A stretch of 64,000 nucleotides of DNA from a virus, in the IMG/VR virus record IMGVR_UViG_3300020473_000025, positions 1-64,000 of that record; one strand, 5' to 3'. The notes under the pieces are model-generated. The model saw nothing but the letters and a program-made list of their open reading frames with translations. It made no database searches and was not told where the DNA came from. Shown here one piece after another: positions 8,016 through 17,908 of the stretch; the first letter of the stretch is position 1, and every line of letters begins with the position of its first letter. The position numbers and the translations under genes were made by a program.

Positions 8016-10060
8016 TATACTAGGTCCTCACTTCTGAATGCATTTACCGTGAAGGTACCTACAGTCTTCATGTTGTTACCGTAGGCGTTGATGTTACAGC
8101 TCCAGCTATAACCGCGATTGCTGTCATCTTCAGTTAAGAAGGTTTCAGGAATCACTGTCAAACGCCCGTCGAAACGACCTACAGTACGTTCGCTAATTAA
8201 CGCGTTAGAACGTTCAATGAACTGTGCGTTAGTTAACTTAGAATTACCTGAAAGATCACGCCATACACGTTGACATACTTTCTCAAGCTCAGTGAAGAAC
8301 ATCATGTTGATCGCTGAGTTAAGTACAGAAGTATCATCGTCGTATACAGTCTGAATTGCCGGGTAGAAGAATGAACGGCGGTCGTAGGCTTGTGACCAAA
8401 CCATGCCGTTATTCCAGTCGGCGTTACGAACACGTGCTGGTTTGTACGTGTTGTTCAATGCACGTAGTAGAGTAATTTGATTAGTCGGAGACTGATCAAA
8501 ACCACGACCTGCTGCTGCGATACCAGAGCTCGCACCCATGAACGCTGCTACCTTTTGCGCTAAGTCAACTGTCTGAGGTACAAGACCTTTGAAGTTACCG
8601 CCATTAAGCGTACCAGCCTGTTCTACAACGATACAACGACAAGTAGCAGTACCGTAGAATGCAGATTCAGGATAAAGACGCGCGGCTGTACGAAGTGCTA
8701 CACCGGTAGATGAATCTTCATCTACTGTGTTTTGCGGCTCAGTGATATCTTGCGTAGAAAGTACTACGTAGATGTCTTTACGAAGACCGATAGGTGTTAG
8801 CAACTTACGCTTGGTGTCTAGGCTGTAGCCTGGATCCCAGTATGCGCTGATTGGATAAGTTGCATCATCCATTAAGTTGTGCGGGCTGTTCTCAAAGTTA
8901 GCAACGTCGTCACCAACTAATTGATCAAAGTTCGCCCAGCTTAGGTCACCGTCATCACCACCTTTAAGGTAGTGAGTAGCAGTTTCAGATAGCAGGATAC
9001 CGCCATCGGCAGGACCTACTACTTCAATCGCATGGTAAGGAGTACCATCGTAATCCACACCACCCATGAAGTTAAGCGAGTGCATGTCTGTACCCAGACC
9101 ACCTACCGCTGCATCTTCAGCACCATGAAGGGCTGTAAGTACTGCTTCGATGTTTTGCTGGTAAACTTCGATGTCGCCAAACGGACCATAGACAGCCGGG
9201 AAGCCATCGCTGGTGTTTAGATCGGTATATGCTGCATTAACGACACGGTCAAAAGAAAGTTGAGTATCCAACTTGGGATTGATAACACCGTCTTTGAATG
9301 CAAACTCAACGTACTGGCCACTTGTTAGTGTTTGTTGTACCAGCGGAGAAGAGTTCTCACTTGGACGTTCAACGATTTGAAGACGATACAAGTATGCGCC
9401 TTGGTCATCGATGATGTCGCCGTCAACTTCAACAGAAGACTTAGCAGTAGGTGCGTAAAGGCGGAAACCTAAGTTATTGCCGTACTTACCTACATGGTGT
9501 GCTGGGATCTCCATAATAGGAAATACCGTTGACGTTGCTTCAGGTGCACCAGTTAGGTCACCTGTGCTTTGAGATGCTTGTCCAAGCAATTCACCTTCAG
9601 CCATAGGCTCGGTAAACCAGCGAACTTTGTAACCGTTAACGATATCACCAGTAGGTTGCTTTTGACCAAACTGATCAAGAACAAAACTACCATCACCACC
9701 GCGTTGGTACTCTTGGACTTCCGCTGCAACGATTTCTACGTTAAGACGTAGACGTGCTTGTTTTGCGTCTGCAGGCACAACACGTTGAACCATGATGCTG
9801 TTACCTTGCGTCTGAATGGTATTAGCCATTACAGTTGCTTGGTTAGCATACGCTTCAGTGTAATCAAAAGTCTTTTCACCAAATGTGCCGGTAAGGGCTG
9901 TGCCGATACCAAGTACAGGGGTAGTGGGACCACGTTCACAAAGAAGATGGATCATCGGTAAGTGCATCGGCAATGCTTCTGCAACCGGCTCTAATTGACC
10001 ACGAGACTGGTCATTAATGCCGCGCAAATTAGCAAATGGAGCTGCGCTCGTAATTGTCAT
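8015..10060 (-). CDS. Contractile tail sheath protein (phiKZ gp29-like)
   Basis: The 681-residue product is near the roughly 700 residues of phiKZ sheath. It starts at an ATG with a strong AAGGAGT site. The N-terminus (about 45-65) has a repeated Gly/Thr pattern, and the C-terminal third (about 480-680) is compact and conserved-looking, with RNADWNNG and an FTVNAF-type last strand. This fits sheath proteins, whose C-terminal domain supplies the inter-subunit strand exchange. It packs around the tail tube and contracts on infection. The plus-strand structural genes downstream of 10277 are divergent from it. Confidence 0.75.
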   Translation of the reverse strand: MTITSAAPFANLRGINDQSRGQLEPVAEALPMHLPMIHLLCERGPTTPVLGIGTALTGTFGEKTFDYTEAYANQATVMANTIQTQGNSIMVQRVVPADAKQARLRLNVEIVAAEVQEYQRGGDGSFVLDQFGQKQPTGDIVNGYKVRWFTEPMAEGELLGQASQSTGDLTGAPEATSTVFPIMEIPAHHVGKYGNNLGFRLYAPTAKSSVEVDGDIIDDQGAYLYRLQIVERPSENSSPLVQQTLTSGQYVEFAFKDGVINPKLDTQLSFDRVVNAAYTDLNTSDGFPAVYGPFGDIEVYQQNIEAVLTALHGAEDAAVGGLGTDMHSLNFMGGVDYDGTPYHAIEVVGPADGGILLSETATHYLKGGDDGDLSWANFDQLVGDDVANFENSPHNLMDDATYPISAYWDPGYSLDTKRKLLTPIGLRKDIYVVLSTQDITEPQNTVDEDSSTGVALRTAARLYPESAFYGTATCRCIVVEQAGTLNGGNFKGLVPQTVDLAQKVAAFMGASSGIAAAGRGFDQSPTNQITLLRALNNTYKPARVRNADWNNGMVWSQAYDRRSFFYPAIQTVYDDDTSVLNSAINMMFFTELEKVCQRVWRDLSGNSKLTNAQFIERSNALISERTVGRFDGRLTVIPETFLTEDDSNRGYSWSCNINAYGNNMKTVGTFTVNAFRSEDLV

Positions 10061-10276
10061 TTCCGACTCCTTAAATCGCCTTAGTGTAAGGCATGAAATT
10101 TCAAAACTAATTTAGCTAAATTAATTCGTGTGCGTTTCAATACGCTGCAATCGATGTCTAGTATTAGACCTAGCCAATTCTATGTATCGGTCAACGTCTA
10201 TCACGCATCATAGACATATGTAAATAATTAACACCATAGCATAAGGTTACTAGCCCGCTATCTATAAGGAAAACCC

Positions 10277-11197
10277 ATGTACAGATCTAGCTATAATACC
10301 ATGGTTACAAGTAACTATCGTCGCGATAAACTTCAACAGCAGATAGAAGCGGCTATAGTTAAAAATGAATTAACCCAGGTGCACGCATCAAAGAATACGC
10401 CACTTTACATTATAACTCCAGAGGTAAAAGATGTAGATGCTTTTGCTCATCCTTTGTCGGTCACCATGTCAACACGTGATGATCAGACCGCGTTTGTAAT
10501 CGACACGCGTCCTTTTGTAAAGGGAACAACTGATGGTTTCTCTGTAAAAGATACGTTGGATTACGAAGCGTTAAATGCACGTGCTATGTTAGAAATTGTA
10601 ATGTTTGAAGACGGCCACGCCAAAGAACTATACCTAGCAGGTGATGCGCCTATGTGGGCAATGGTTAACTGGTTAGCTAACCGTATCTCTGCTAACATTG
10701 GATTGGACCCAGTGTCGCAAGTAAATCTGCAAATCATCATTGCACTACATTACGTGGGGATGCATGGTTTCATGGCAGACGATCTTAGCGATTCTGATAG
10801 AGGTCGTATTGCAACACGTATTGGTCGTGTGTTGCGCATGCCGGTTGATAAGGTATTAGAGATCTGGGGTGAGCGAGCGCTAACAGGTCAACTTGCTCAG
10901 ACCGTAAACTTTGCCCATGAGCGCATTGAATCATCACGTATTAAACTGCTAACTCCGGCCATGATTCTTCAACTTGCTACCGGTACCTCAGGATGGCGCG
11001 GCGCGCATGCACGTGAAGTAGTTGGCGTAGCGTTGGAGCACGCACCTACGTGGCACTTCATGGTGTATGCGGCTATTAACAGCAATGCTTATAAGCGTTC
11101 TGCGGTTAGCGAACTACTCTATAAACAGTATAGAGATAAAGACGCCCTTAGTACTTATAGTAAAACGCTGGGTCTATTGGCTAACGGTGAGCGATAA
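10277..11197 (+). CDS. Unknown protein in virion module (306 aa)
   Basis: It begins after a 216-base divergent gap that should hold promoters for both strands, though no early motif is present. The ribosome site is TAAGGA. The 306-residue protein has a mixed alpha/beta N-terminal half and a helical C-terminal half, with no catalytic signature. It lies ahead of two very large beta-rich structural genes and opposite the tail sheath, so a tail or baseplate role is likely but inferred from position. Confidence 0.68.
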   Translation: MYRSSYNTMVTSNYRRDKLQQQIEAAIVKNELTQVHASKNTPLYIITPEVKDVDAFAHPLSVTMSTRDDQTAFVIDTRPFVKGTTDGFSVKDTLDYEALNARAMLEIVMFEDGHAKELYLAGDAPMWAMVNWLANRISANIGLDPVSQVNLQIIIALHYVGMHGFMADDLSDSDRGRIATRIGRVLRMPVDKVLEIWGERALTGQLAQTVNFAHERIESSRIKLLTPAMILQLATGTSGWRGAHAREVVGVALEHAPTWHFMVYAAINSNAYKRSAVSELLYKQYRDKDALSTYSKTLGLLANGER

Positions 11198-11205
11198 GAT
11201 CGCTC
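11189..11205 (+). terminator. Weak hairpin at gene end
   Basis: A 6-bp stem (GAGCGA / TCGCTC) spans the stop codon of the 306-aa gene. It has no TATGCCGT tail, and the next gene starts within 35 bases, so it may attenuate rather than end transcription. Confidence 0.3.
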
Positions 11206-11238
11206 CCTGTTTCTTTAAACTAACAGGAGCATCCTCAC

Positions 11239-13836
11239 GTGTTAGACTTTTTAAGTAATTACGGATATAAACACATGTGGTGTAATCCTTTCATGGATAC
11301 GCCTTCTGTGTTTCAGCCCCACCGTTTAAGTGACAAACGCGGTGTAAAAGAAACAATACGTCTACCGTGGGATACTCAAAGACTACCCACGGATAAAGAT
11401 ACTTATCACGTTTACAAAATAGGTCAACTTCCACCTAGTACTTTTGGTATACAGACTTCAATTAGTCAGTGGACCGACCTTGCTACGGTGGCTAGTGAGA
11501 ACAACTTATTAATTGACCTGTATGTTCAAAACGGTAGAGTGTTGGCTAAGTCGCTTGCTTACATCATGGTGAGTAAAAACAGAACAGTCATCATTGCAGT
11601 AAGGGCACACAAAAGCCTACCCCTACTTAATGAACAGCGTCTTTACGTTAGATTTTATCACAACAGTTATATTAGTTCAGATAGAAGCACCCCCCATCCA
11701 AATGCGTTTATCCATATAGAAGGTGGTATTGTCGATACACCTCAAAATAGATTGACGTTGCTTAATGCTTTTTATAACTACCAAAACGAGCCAGGCCATG
11801 TTCGTCTGATGAAAAACGGCTACGAGTATGGATATTTAGCGCCTGCTGACGTAGAGCTTGATGATGTCATTGAGTTTACCTATCAAAGTACGGTGACACG
11901 TGTAGTAGATTTCCTAATAAAAGATCTTCCTACGTTTCATTCAACGCTAGATAGTAAACTTAAGTATTTGTTACACCCGCCTAAGAGTACGGTTAACCGT
12001 ATCGCCTATCATGACGATATTGACATTCTTTTACTAGTACCGTCAGAGACCCGTGCAGATAAATTCAAAGGTGTGTATTATCACTTTAACACCAGAGAAG
12101 CTATCCGCATGGTAACACATCACGATTACAGCATCCCTAGTATTCATGTTGATGCATTTTTAAACGATCACAACGAGTGGTTAAACACAAACAATGCTAT
12201 TTTGCGTTTGCATATTAAAGAGTCAGGCTACGACCGTCCTTTAGTCTTAGAAGACAACCGTATACATGAGATGTACAAGCTAGATGATGATGCAATTGTT
12301 AATGTGTTAACGGGTGTCAATTCAAGCGTTAATGTGTGGAACGCTGCTCACCTAGAAGCATCGTCTTACCCCGCTATCATGCGTTATGAGGAAGTGTCTG
12401 GTGAAGTACCACGAGTTATTGACTCTACGCCGTTCACGGATTTAGTGGTTGATACGCTAGGTTACAATGCCCTAGTCAAAGTACTAGGCGATTCACCTGT
12501 GGAAACGGTAGAAGACGGTGGTGTAGATGAGGTTAAATTACCTGTCTTATATCAGTCTGATGCCACGGTATACGAATATACTGGGGAGGGTCGCTTACTT
12601 GGGTTTTATTACCATGCACAGGGAACGGAGTATTACCCCCGTCATCCTGAAACTAAGCGTGTGGAAATGGTTCGAGGAAAGATGTCAAAGGACATCGATC
12701 AGGATCTAAATTACACGTATGTCGACCACGACGTAAATAAAGAATATCGCTTTTATGTACTAACGGCGGTAGACGAGTCAGAGGTTGAGGGTGAGTGGGT
12801 TGACGTAACCGGCGATGACACTTATTACGCGGTTGAAGATGATCGAATTATCTGGAAAGTTGATACACGTTTATCGACACCGTTAGTGCGTAGTAATGCT
12901 GAGGGGTTAGGCTTTAGCGTCCCTCTCAATGTAACTGCTGGTGTGATTACGGTACCTTTGGTAGCCAACTTTAATAAAGATGGTGAAGAGGTAACTAACG
13001 AACCTATCGTATTGCCGTTTGGTAAAGTTGACGTGTGGTTAAATGGTTATCCGTTGATACGCAAGATTGATTACCATGTAACGGATAGTAATATCGTAGT
13101 CATTACAAACAAATCATGGGTAGTGGAAGGTCAACAACAGCTAGTTACGGTAAGGGCATCGGGACATCTAACGCCAGGGATGGGTGAGGATGTCGACTAT
13201 GAGATTGGGCATATCCGCCACGGTAAGCTTTCACGTAACAATCGTTTTGATGTACGTGATGATCGCTCTTTTCGTGTAGTTGCTAACGGGGCGTTAAAAG
13301 TTCCTAGTGAATTAAGTTTCGCTGAGGATGATAGCTCGGTTAACATTGCTGATGTGAGGGAAGGTGCGCCTTACATTATCGAGTATAACCACCCCCCTAT
13401 GTGGGAGTTGAAAGATCATCGTAATTACGTTAATCGCGAGTCGGCGGCGGTTATAGATAATCAACTGTCTAACTTACTTAGCGATCTATTACCAGAAGCG
13501 CAGTTATCAGCCCCTATAGCGGTCGCAGAGCGTTATGTTCTGTATAGTCCGCTAATGAGTGCCATGATAATAGATATGGTCAACAAACGACTTACAGCGC
13601 TTGATGGAAGAATGACCGATAAAGATATTGAAGGTATTGTTCATCCTTATTTGGTCTACCTCCCGTATGATCCAACGCAATTAGATCTGGCTAAAGATCT
13701 AGTATCCATCCATCCACATTGTTATCGTGAGGTTGTATCGGTGACAATCCATGAATACTCCGTATTGGATCGTATTTCTCGTTTATATTTAAACGGGCGA
13801 GTTGACTTAACACAATTTGTCTGTGTAGGAGCTTAA
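11239..13836 (+). CDS. Large beta-rich virion structural protein (865 aa)
   Basis: It starts at GTG, the only well-placed start, with an ACAGGAG site 9 bases upstream. The 865 residues are dominated by beta-type alternation with many Asp, Tyr, Val and Asn, as in baseplate, tail-fibre or other receptor-facing proteins. From about 440 to 750 a succession of short beta domains can be read. The gene ends 5 bases before a second beta-rich gene. The opposite strand carries sheath and tube, so a tail/baseplate component is the best guess. No enzymatic motif is visible. Confidence 0.72.
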   Translation: MLDFLSNYGYKHMWCNPFMDTPSVFQPHRLSDKRGVKETIRLPWDTQRLPTDKDTYHVYKIGQLPPSTFGIQTSISQWTDLATVASENNLLIDLYVQNGRVLAKSLAYIMVSKNRTVIIAVRAHKSLPLLNEQRLYVRFYHNSYISSDRSTPHPNAFIHIEGGIVDTPQNRLTLLNAFYNYQNEPGHVRLMKNGYEYGYLAPADVELDDVIEFTYQSTVTRVVDFLIKDLPTFHSTLDSKLKYLLHPPKSTVNRIAYHDDIDILLLVPSETRADKFKGVYYHFNTREAIRMVTHHDYSIPSIHVDAFLNDHNEWLNTNNAILRLHIKESGYDRPLVLEDNRIHEMYKLDDDAIVNVLTGVNSSVNVWNAAHLEASSYPAIMRYEEVSGEVPRVIDSTPFTDLVVDTLGYNALVKVLGDSPVETVEDGGVDEVKLPVLYQSDATVYEYTGEGRLLGFYYHAQGTEYYPRHPETKRVEMVRGKMSKDIDQDLNYTYVDHDVNKEYRFYVLTAVDESEVEGEWVDVTGDDTYYAVEDDRIIWKVDTRLSTPLVRSNAEGLGFSVPLNVTAGVITVPLVANFNKDGEEVTNEPIVLPFGKVDVWLNGYPLIRKIDYHVTDSNIVVITNKSWVVEGQQQLVTVRASGHLTPGMGEDVDYEIGHIRHGKLSRNNRFDVRDDRSFRVVANGALKVPSELSFAEDDSSVNIADVREGAPYIIEYNHPPMWELKDHRNYVNRESAAVIDNQLSNLLSDLLPEAQLSAPIAVAERYVLYSPLMSAMIIDMVNKRLTALDGRMTDKDIEGIVHPYLVYLPYDPTQLDLAKDLVSIHPHCYREVVSVTIHEYSVLDRISRLYLNGRVDLTQFVCVGA

Positions 13837-13841
13837 CTGTT

Positions 13842-15536
13842 ATGTTAAATGAATCAGCCCCGGTCTTTAATGTAGACCTTAATCGCGGGTTTCGTATCTG
13901 GCATATTAGTGAAATATATCAGATCGGCCAGGAGGACACAGACGGTGTCAACAACCACGTCCCTAATGTAGACGACATGGTGGTGGATTGGACGCGTGGT
14001 ATTTTGCGCGTCACTTACATCAATCTTCAAACCGGCGAAAGTCGTTTAGAGATTTGGCGTGTACCTACAGAAACAGGTATTGCAGATAGAGATATTATCT
14101 TGGGTCTTGCTCCTGGATCTATCACCGAACATTATCGTGTTTATGTGGATAGCTCGGTTGTACCTCACGTCATGTCGTTTGATAGTCGCCTGCATATTTA
14201 CGGTAGCAATGTATCGCATGTTAAGGTGTTTAAAGGACATGATATCGATGATAAGACAGGTGTTGTCATTTCAGCTCGCTATGATCAAAATGGCGTGTTG
14301 ATCTCTGATAACATTGAAGTGGTAGATGTGGTACCCGCCGAGGATAACAATCCAGCAATCAAACAACCACGCACTGCTCACTCATCGATTGAAGTTACTG
14401 ATGGTGAGGTGTTGACACTAGTAGCGTATAATCAAAACTCATCAGTTGCTGCAGTATCGCGCTTGCTTGCTAAAAACACATCGTTCATTAAAGCATCGGC
14501 AGCGGCTACTGAATACATTGTTGATGTGTATATTGAATCGCCGTTTCTATCCAAGACGCTTCAAAACACACTCCATTACCCACACAACCTACCATTAAAT
14601 TCAATGAACCTGGTAGGGGTGGTGAAGTACAACAATGGGCGTAAGGTGCGTTATCCGATTAACAATCAATCTCGCATGCGTTTATTCGGTATTGAAAACT
14701 ACATTCCGTCAGTGGTTGGTCAGTCAGTGCCGTTGGTGTTGTCGTACCGTTTAGACAGTGATGAGACAACGTTCTCTCATTCCTTTAAAAATGGTGCTAT
14801 CTCAATTCCATATAAAGCAATCACTACCGATGAAGATTTACGCTACAACGTGAAACTCTACGTGGTGCCTAAGTGGATAAGCGACTCGGTGGGGTATACG
14901 TTAGAGTATTACCTCTATTCGATGGAGCGTGATATTGCAATTAATGTCACGCAGTATGTTGAGACTGATGCTACACAGACCACATCGTTTAATCCGACGC
15001 TTTATGGTGCACTTCAGAAGCTTGTTGTGGTAATTCAACTTAAAGATGTTGATAGCACTTATCAGAGCTACAGGCACGTGCAGCGCTTTAACATTACGTT
15101 GTTGGGTCGACCTCACACCACTGATGCACCTTATCTCATTGATTACAACGCAGATGGTGATTTGGTCTACGGTGTAGGTCTGTTTGCCCATACGTGTCGT
15201 GATGGTGATGATCCCTCTAAGTGGAATATTGATATCTCGCAAGGTGAGATTGACACCCATAAGTGGCTGCAGAAGATGTACGCCAACATCGACCCGCTGG
15301 TTATTCGTGAAGAGGAAGCAGAAGCGCCTATTCCAAACCATATGTTAGTCACGATTGATAATGATGAATTCCTCATCCCTATCGAAGATTACCGTGAGCT
15401 AATTCAGGTTGATTTTGAGCCAAATGTTAACTGTATGCTTACTATCCAATGGATACGTCAAACACCTACTAATGATCTCCATCTAGGTATTAGCAGTTTA
15501 AATATTGTTAATGATGAAGACAACGACGTGGGTTAA
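13842..15536 (+). CDS. Beta-rich virion structural protein (564 aa)
   Basis: A GTAGGAG site precedes the ATG, and only 5 bases separate it from the 865-aa gene, so the two form one operon. The 564-residue protein is again beta-rich (Val, Thr, Tyr, Asp, Asn), with a C-terminal region from about 490 resembling a compact beta domain. Baseplate or fibre partner of the upstream product is plausible. A hairpin with TATGCCGT ends the operon in front of convergent minus-strand genes. Confidence 0.72.
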   Translation: MLNESAPVFNVDLNRGFRIWHISEIYQIGQEDTDGVNNHVPNVDDMVVDWTRGILRVTYINLQTGESRLEIWRVPTETGIADRDIILGLAPGSITEHYRVYVDSSVVPHVMSFDSRLHIYGSNVSHVKVFKGHDIDDKTGVVISARYDQNGVLISDNIEVVDVVPAEDNNPAIKQPRTAHSSIEVTDGEVLTLVAYNQNSSVAAVSRLLAKNTSFIKASAAATEYIVDVYIESPFLSKTLQNTLHYPHNLPLNSMNLVGVVKYNNGRKVRYPINNQSRMRLFGIENYIPSVVGQSVPLVLSYRLDSDETTFSHSFKNGAISIPYKAITTDEDLRYNVKLYVVPKWISDSVGYTLEYYLYSMERDIAINVTQYVETDATQTTSFNPTLYGALQKLVVVIQLKDVDSTYQSYRHVQRFNITLLGRPHTTDAPYLIDYNADGDLVYGVGLFAHTCRDGDDPSKWNIDISQGEIDTHKWLQKMYANIDPLVIREEEAEAPIPNHMLVTIDNDEFLIPIEDYRELIQVDFEPNVNCMLTIQWIRQTPTNDLHLGISSLNIVNDEDNDVG

Positions 15537-15548
15537 CCGCATAAAAGC

Positions 15549-15590
15549 CTAACCACCTAGCCGTGAGGCCGGGTGGTTAGCTTATGCCGT
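15549..15590 (+). terminator. Hairpin terminator with TATGCCGT motif
   Basis: A 9-bp stem (CTAACCACC / GGTGGTTAG) is followed by TATGCCGT (15583-15590), in the gap between convergent genes. Confidence 0.78.
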
Positions 15591-15593
15591 AGT

Positions 15594-16733
15594 TTATTTA
15601 TTATACGCTTCGGTGGCTTTAATTGCACCTTTGGTTACGCGATCTAACTGATCAGCAAGACCTGTTATGTAGCGAGATATCTTAACCGCTGGAACAGTTA
15701 CTGCCGTGTTAACGCGTGCACCTAAGCGCATAAAGCTTTGTGCGTATACTGAATCGTTAGACTTACTATCAAATTTACTAATTCGATTTTCTAACGTCTT
15801 GCTAACGCCGTTGTCTTTAGCACTATTAAGGTGGTTGTTAAGATTCGCATACGTAGCCTTACCAGCCACTGCTTCTAACGCTGCCATAGCCTCAGCCGCT
15901 GTTGTCATTAGAGAAAGATCTTTATATTCTTTCTCTTCTTTCTTAAAGAAGAAAACAGGTTGAGATTGTCTGAAGTCAACTACTAAGCGAGCATTACCAG
16001 GTAGAATGTCTTTAGACTCGTAACCATCACCGTACTTACGCATGGGGATATACTTCATGATTACGTTTTCTACAAGGTCATCAATAGCTTCTTCAACAGC
16101 AATGATTGACTTAGCGTCTTCTGCTTTAGTAAAGGCGGCAGCGATCTTTTCACCTTCTGCAGTCAGCGCCTTAGATAGATCGATTAAAGCACGACTCACC
16201 TCGACTACATTATCCAGGTTAATTTCATCTTCAATGGCGAGTGCTTCAAGGTTAGCGTCGACGCTGACTTGGATGTCGGCCTTTTCAAGATCTTTGAATT
16301 GCTTCAATCGATTCTTTAAACGCTCCTGCATGTCTTCACCGCGCGAGGCGAGTTTCAAGACCCAGATGACTACAGTTGCAACAGCCATTTCAATGGCTTT
16401 CTTAATCGTTTTGTAGATACGTTCAATGGTTTCAGTGACCTTATTTTCAGTCGACACGTCTAGTGCCTCTAATCCAACTTGACTAGCAAGACCGGTCAAC
16501 GCAGTTTTAGTTAGAGGTTCGTGGTATTGGGCAGGGTCAGTACAGGCCGCATGAATGGCTTCTAAACCTTTAGCTACACCTAGTAATGTGTCAGCGTCTT
16601 CAAGATGCTGTTCAAATTCCATATCGATAATTTGCTCGTTGATTTCTTCAACATCGTAAGAGACAGTGGATTCTTGACTTACAGTAGGGGCCGGGGTGTT
16701 AATGGATAAAAGTGATGAGGTGCGCGTAGACAT
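15594..16733 (-). CDS. Internal head/virion protein-like, paralogue A (379 aa)
   Basis: A strong AGGAG site precedes the ATG. The 379-residue helical, Lys/Glu-rich protein is a paralogue of the 348-aa gene just upstream. Both share a segment of the form ENKVTETIERIYKTIKKA / EDKVTDTIERIIKAIKA followed by an amphipathic helix, a DxxVD..NV/KV stretch, and a GYESKDILPGN / VYTSKDVYPGN motif. phiKZ-family phages carry sets of such internal (inner body) proteins that the prohead protease trims. A hydrophobic stretch around 115-127 (AVATVVIWVLKL) could be a membrane or core helix. The internal-protein role is inference from composition, paralogy and strand. Confidence 0.65.
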   Translation of the reverse strand: MSTRTSSLLSINTPAPTVSQESTVSYDVEEINEQIIDMEFEQHLEDADTLLGVAKGLEAIHAACTDPAQYHEPLTKTALTGLASQVGLEALDVSTENKVTETIERIYKTIKKAIEMAVATVVIWVLKLASRGEDMQERLKNRLKQFKDLEKADIQVSVDANLEALAIEDEINLDNVVEVSRALIDLSKALTAEGEKIAAAFTKAEDAKSIIAVEEAIDDLVENVIMKYIPMRKYGDGYESKDILPGNARLVVDFRQSQPVFFFKKEEKEYKDLSLMTTAAEAMAALEAVAGKATYANLNNHLNSAKDNGVSKTLENRISKFDSKSNDSVYAQSFMRLGARVNTAVTVPAVKISRYITGLADQLDRVTKGAIKATEAYNK

Positions 16734-16742
16734 GTATTTCTC

Positions 16743-17789
16743 CTACTTCTTGTCTGGACTTTGGCGAGTTAGAATATCCAACAGTGACTCCAACTCTAAA
16801 ATAGTTGTAGTAAAGTAGCCAATGATGGTTCTAGGTGGTTTCTGAAGCATAGCGGCGATAGGTGCAGCCATCTTCAATAATTCAGTAGTGACGTCACGAT
16901 TGCCAGACATAATGTCAAAGTCAGTCTTCATTAACTTATCAACCTGACCAGCAAACTCTTGAACGTTCTTTGTCATTTTCAGCACATTTTCTAAATCTAA
17001 TAGATCAATAGCATCGGCGACATCTTTTGCCTTAAACGTCATTTCCTTTACTTCAACGCCTTCTGTTTGCAGAAAGGCAAAGTTAGGCACAGGGTGGGTG
17101 AGGTCCATGACAATACGGCGGTTACCAGGATAAACATCTTTAGAGGTATAAACATGTTTCTTACCTTCAAGCTTGTAATGCTTGAGTATGTAATCCATCA
17201 AGTCGTCTGATAATGTAGTCAACGCGTTAACGTCACCCATGCGTTTTGCATTATTAAACTTGTAGATTATCTTTTCGCTTGATGCTTTGATAGAAGGCAG
17301 TGGTGCTACTACAGATTGTAGACGCTTAACAACTTTATCAAGATCAACGGTATCCCCAATGGCCAATGATGTTAACTGAGTACCGTAAGGAATAGTGATA
17401 TCTACTTCTTCTTTTTCTTTAAGTTCTTTGTTGGTTTTCCGAAGTCTGCCCTTTAGCCCACGCAAGCGATCTAAGACTATTTCAGTCCAACGTACAATAA
17501 CTTCATAAGCACGTTTAAAGGTAGCTTTAATGGCTTTAATGATACGCTCTATGGTATCTGTCACTTTATCTTCTAAAGACACACCGTATGTGGCTATACC
17601 TAAAGATTCTATCTGGTGCTCAATAGCTATTTTAGCGACAGGTGAATTCCAGTCATCATGTTCTTTACACAGTGACGATATTTGTTCAAGTTGAATGCCT
17701 ATGTTAAATAACGACTGTAGATCGTTATCTAGTGATTCTAACGTGAGTGTTAAAAAAACCATTTCACGCGATACCTTAGTCTCTAACAT
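16743..17789 (-). CDS. Internal head/virion protein-like, paralogue B (348 aa)
   Basis: It has an AAGGAAG site and ends 9 bases before paralogue A, so the two form a minus-strand operon. The 348 residues align with A in the central TDTIERIIKAIKA block, the basic region after it, the PGNRRIVMDL / PGNARLVVDF stretch, and the C-terminal helices. Tandem duplication and divergence are clear from the sequence itself. No enzymatic motif is seen. The best guess is a packaged internal or core protein processed by the gp175-like protease. Confidence 0.65.
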   Translation of the reverse strand: MLETKVSREMVFLTLTLESLDNDLQSLFNIGIQLEQISSLCKEHDDWNSPVAKIAIEHQIESLGIATYGVSLEDKVTDTIERIIKAIKATFKRAYEVIVRWTEIVLDRLRGLKGRLRKTNKELKEKEEVDITIPYGTQLTSLAIGDTVDLDKVVKRLQSVVAPLPSIKASSEKIIYKFNNAKRMGDVNALTTLSDDLMDYILKHYKLEGKKHVYTSKDVYPGNRRIVMDLTHPVPNFAFLQTEGVEVKEMTFKAKDVADAIDLLDLENVLKMTKNVQEFAGQVDKLMKTDFDIMSGNRDVTTELLKMAAPIAAMLQKPPRTIIGYFTTTILELESLLDILTRQSPDKK

Positions 17790-17908
17790 GACTATTTCTT
17801 CCTTAGGTCTATGGTGCTTGAGATCATAGATTATTAAGTCTGGCGTGTCGTATTAGACACTTACCATCAACCATTATGACTAACCTTTTTAACCAGTAAG
17901 TAACGAAT

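Noticed and set aside
10061-10276. Promoter pair in the divergent gap between sheath and the 306-aa gene
   Set aside because: Promoters must lie here by logic, but no early motif or other recognisable element could be identified.
14046-15376. Open frames antisense to the 564-aa structural gene
   Set aside because: They overlap a long, well-started gene and lack ribosome sites.
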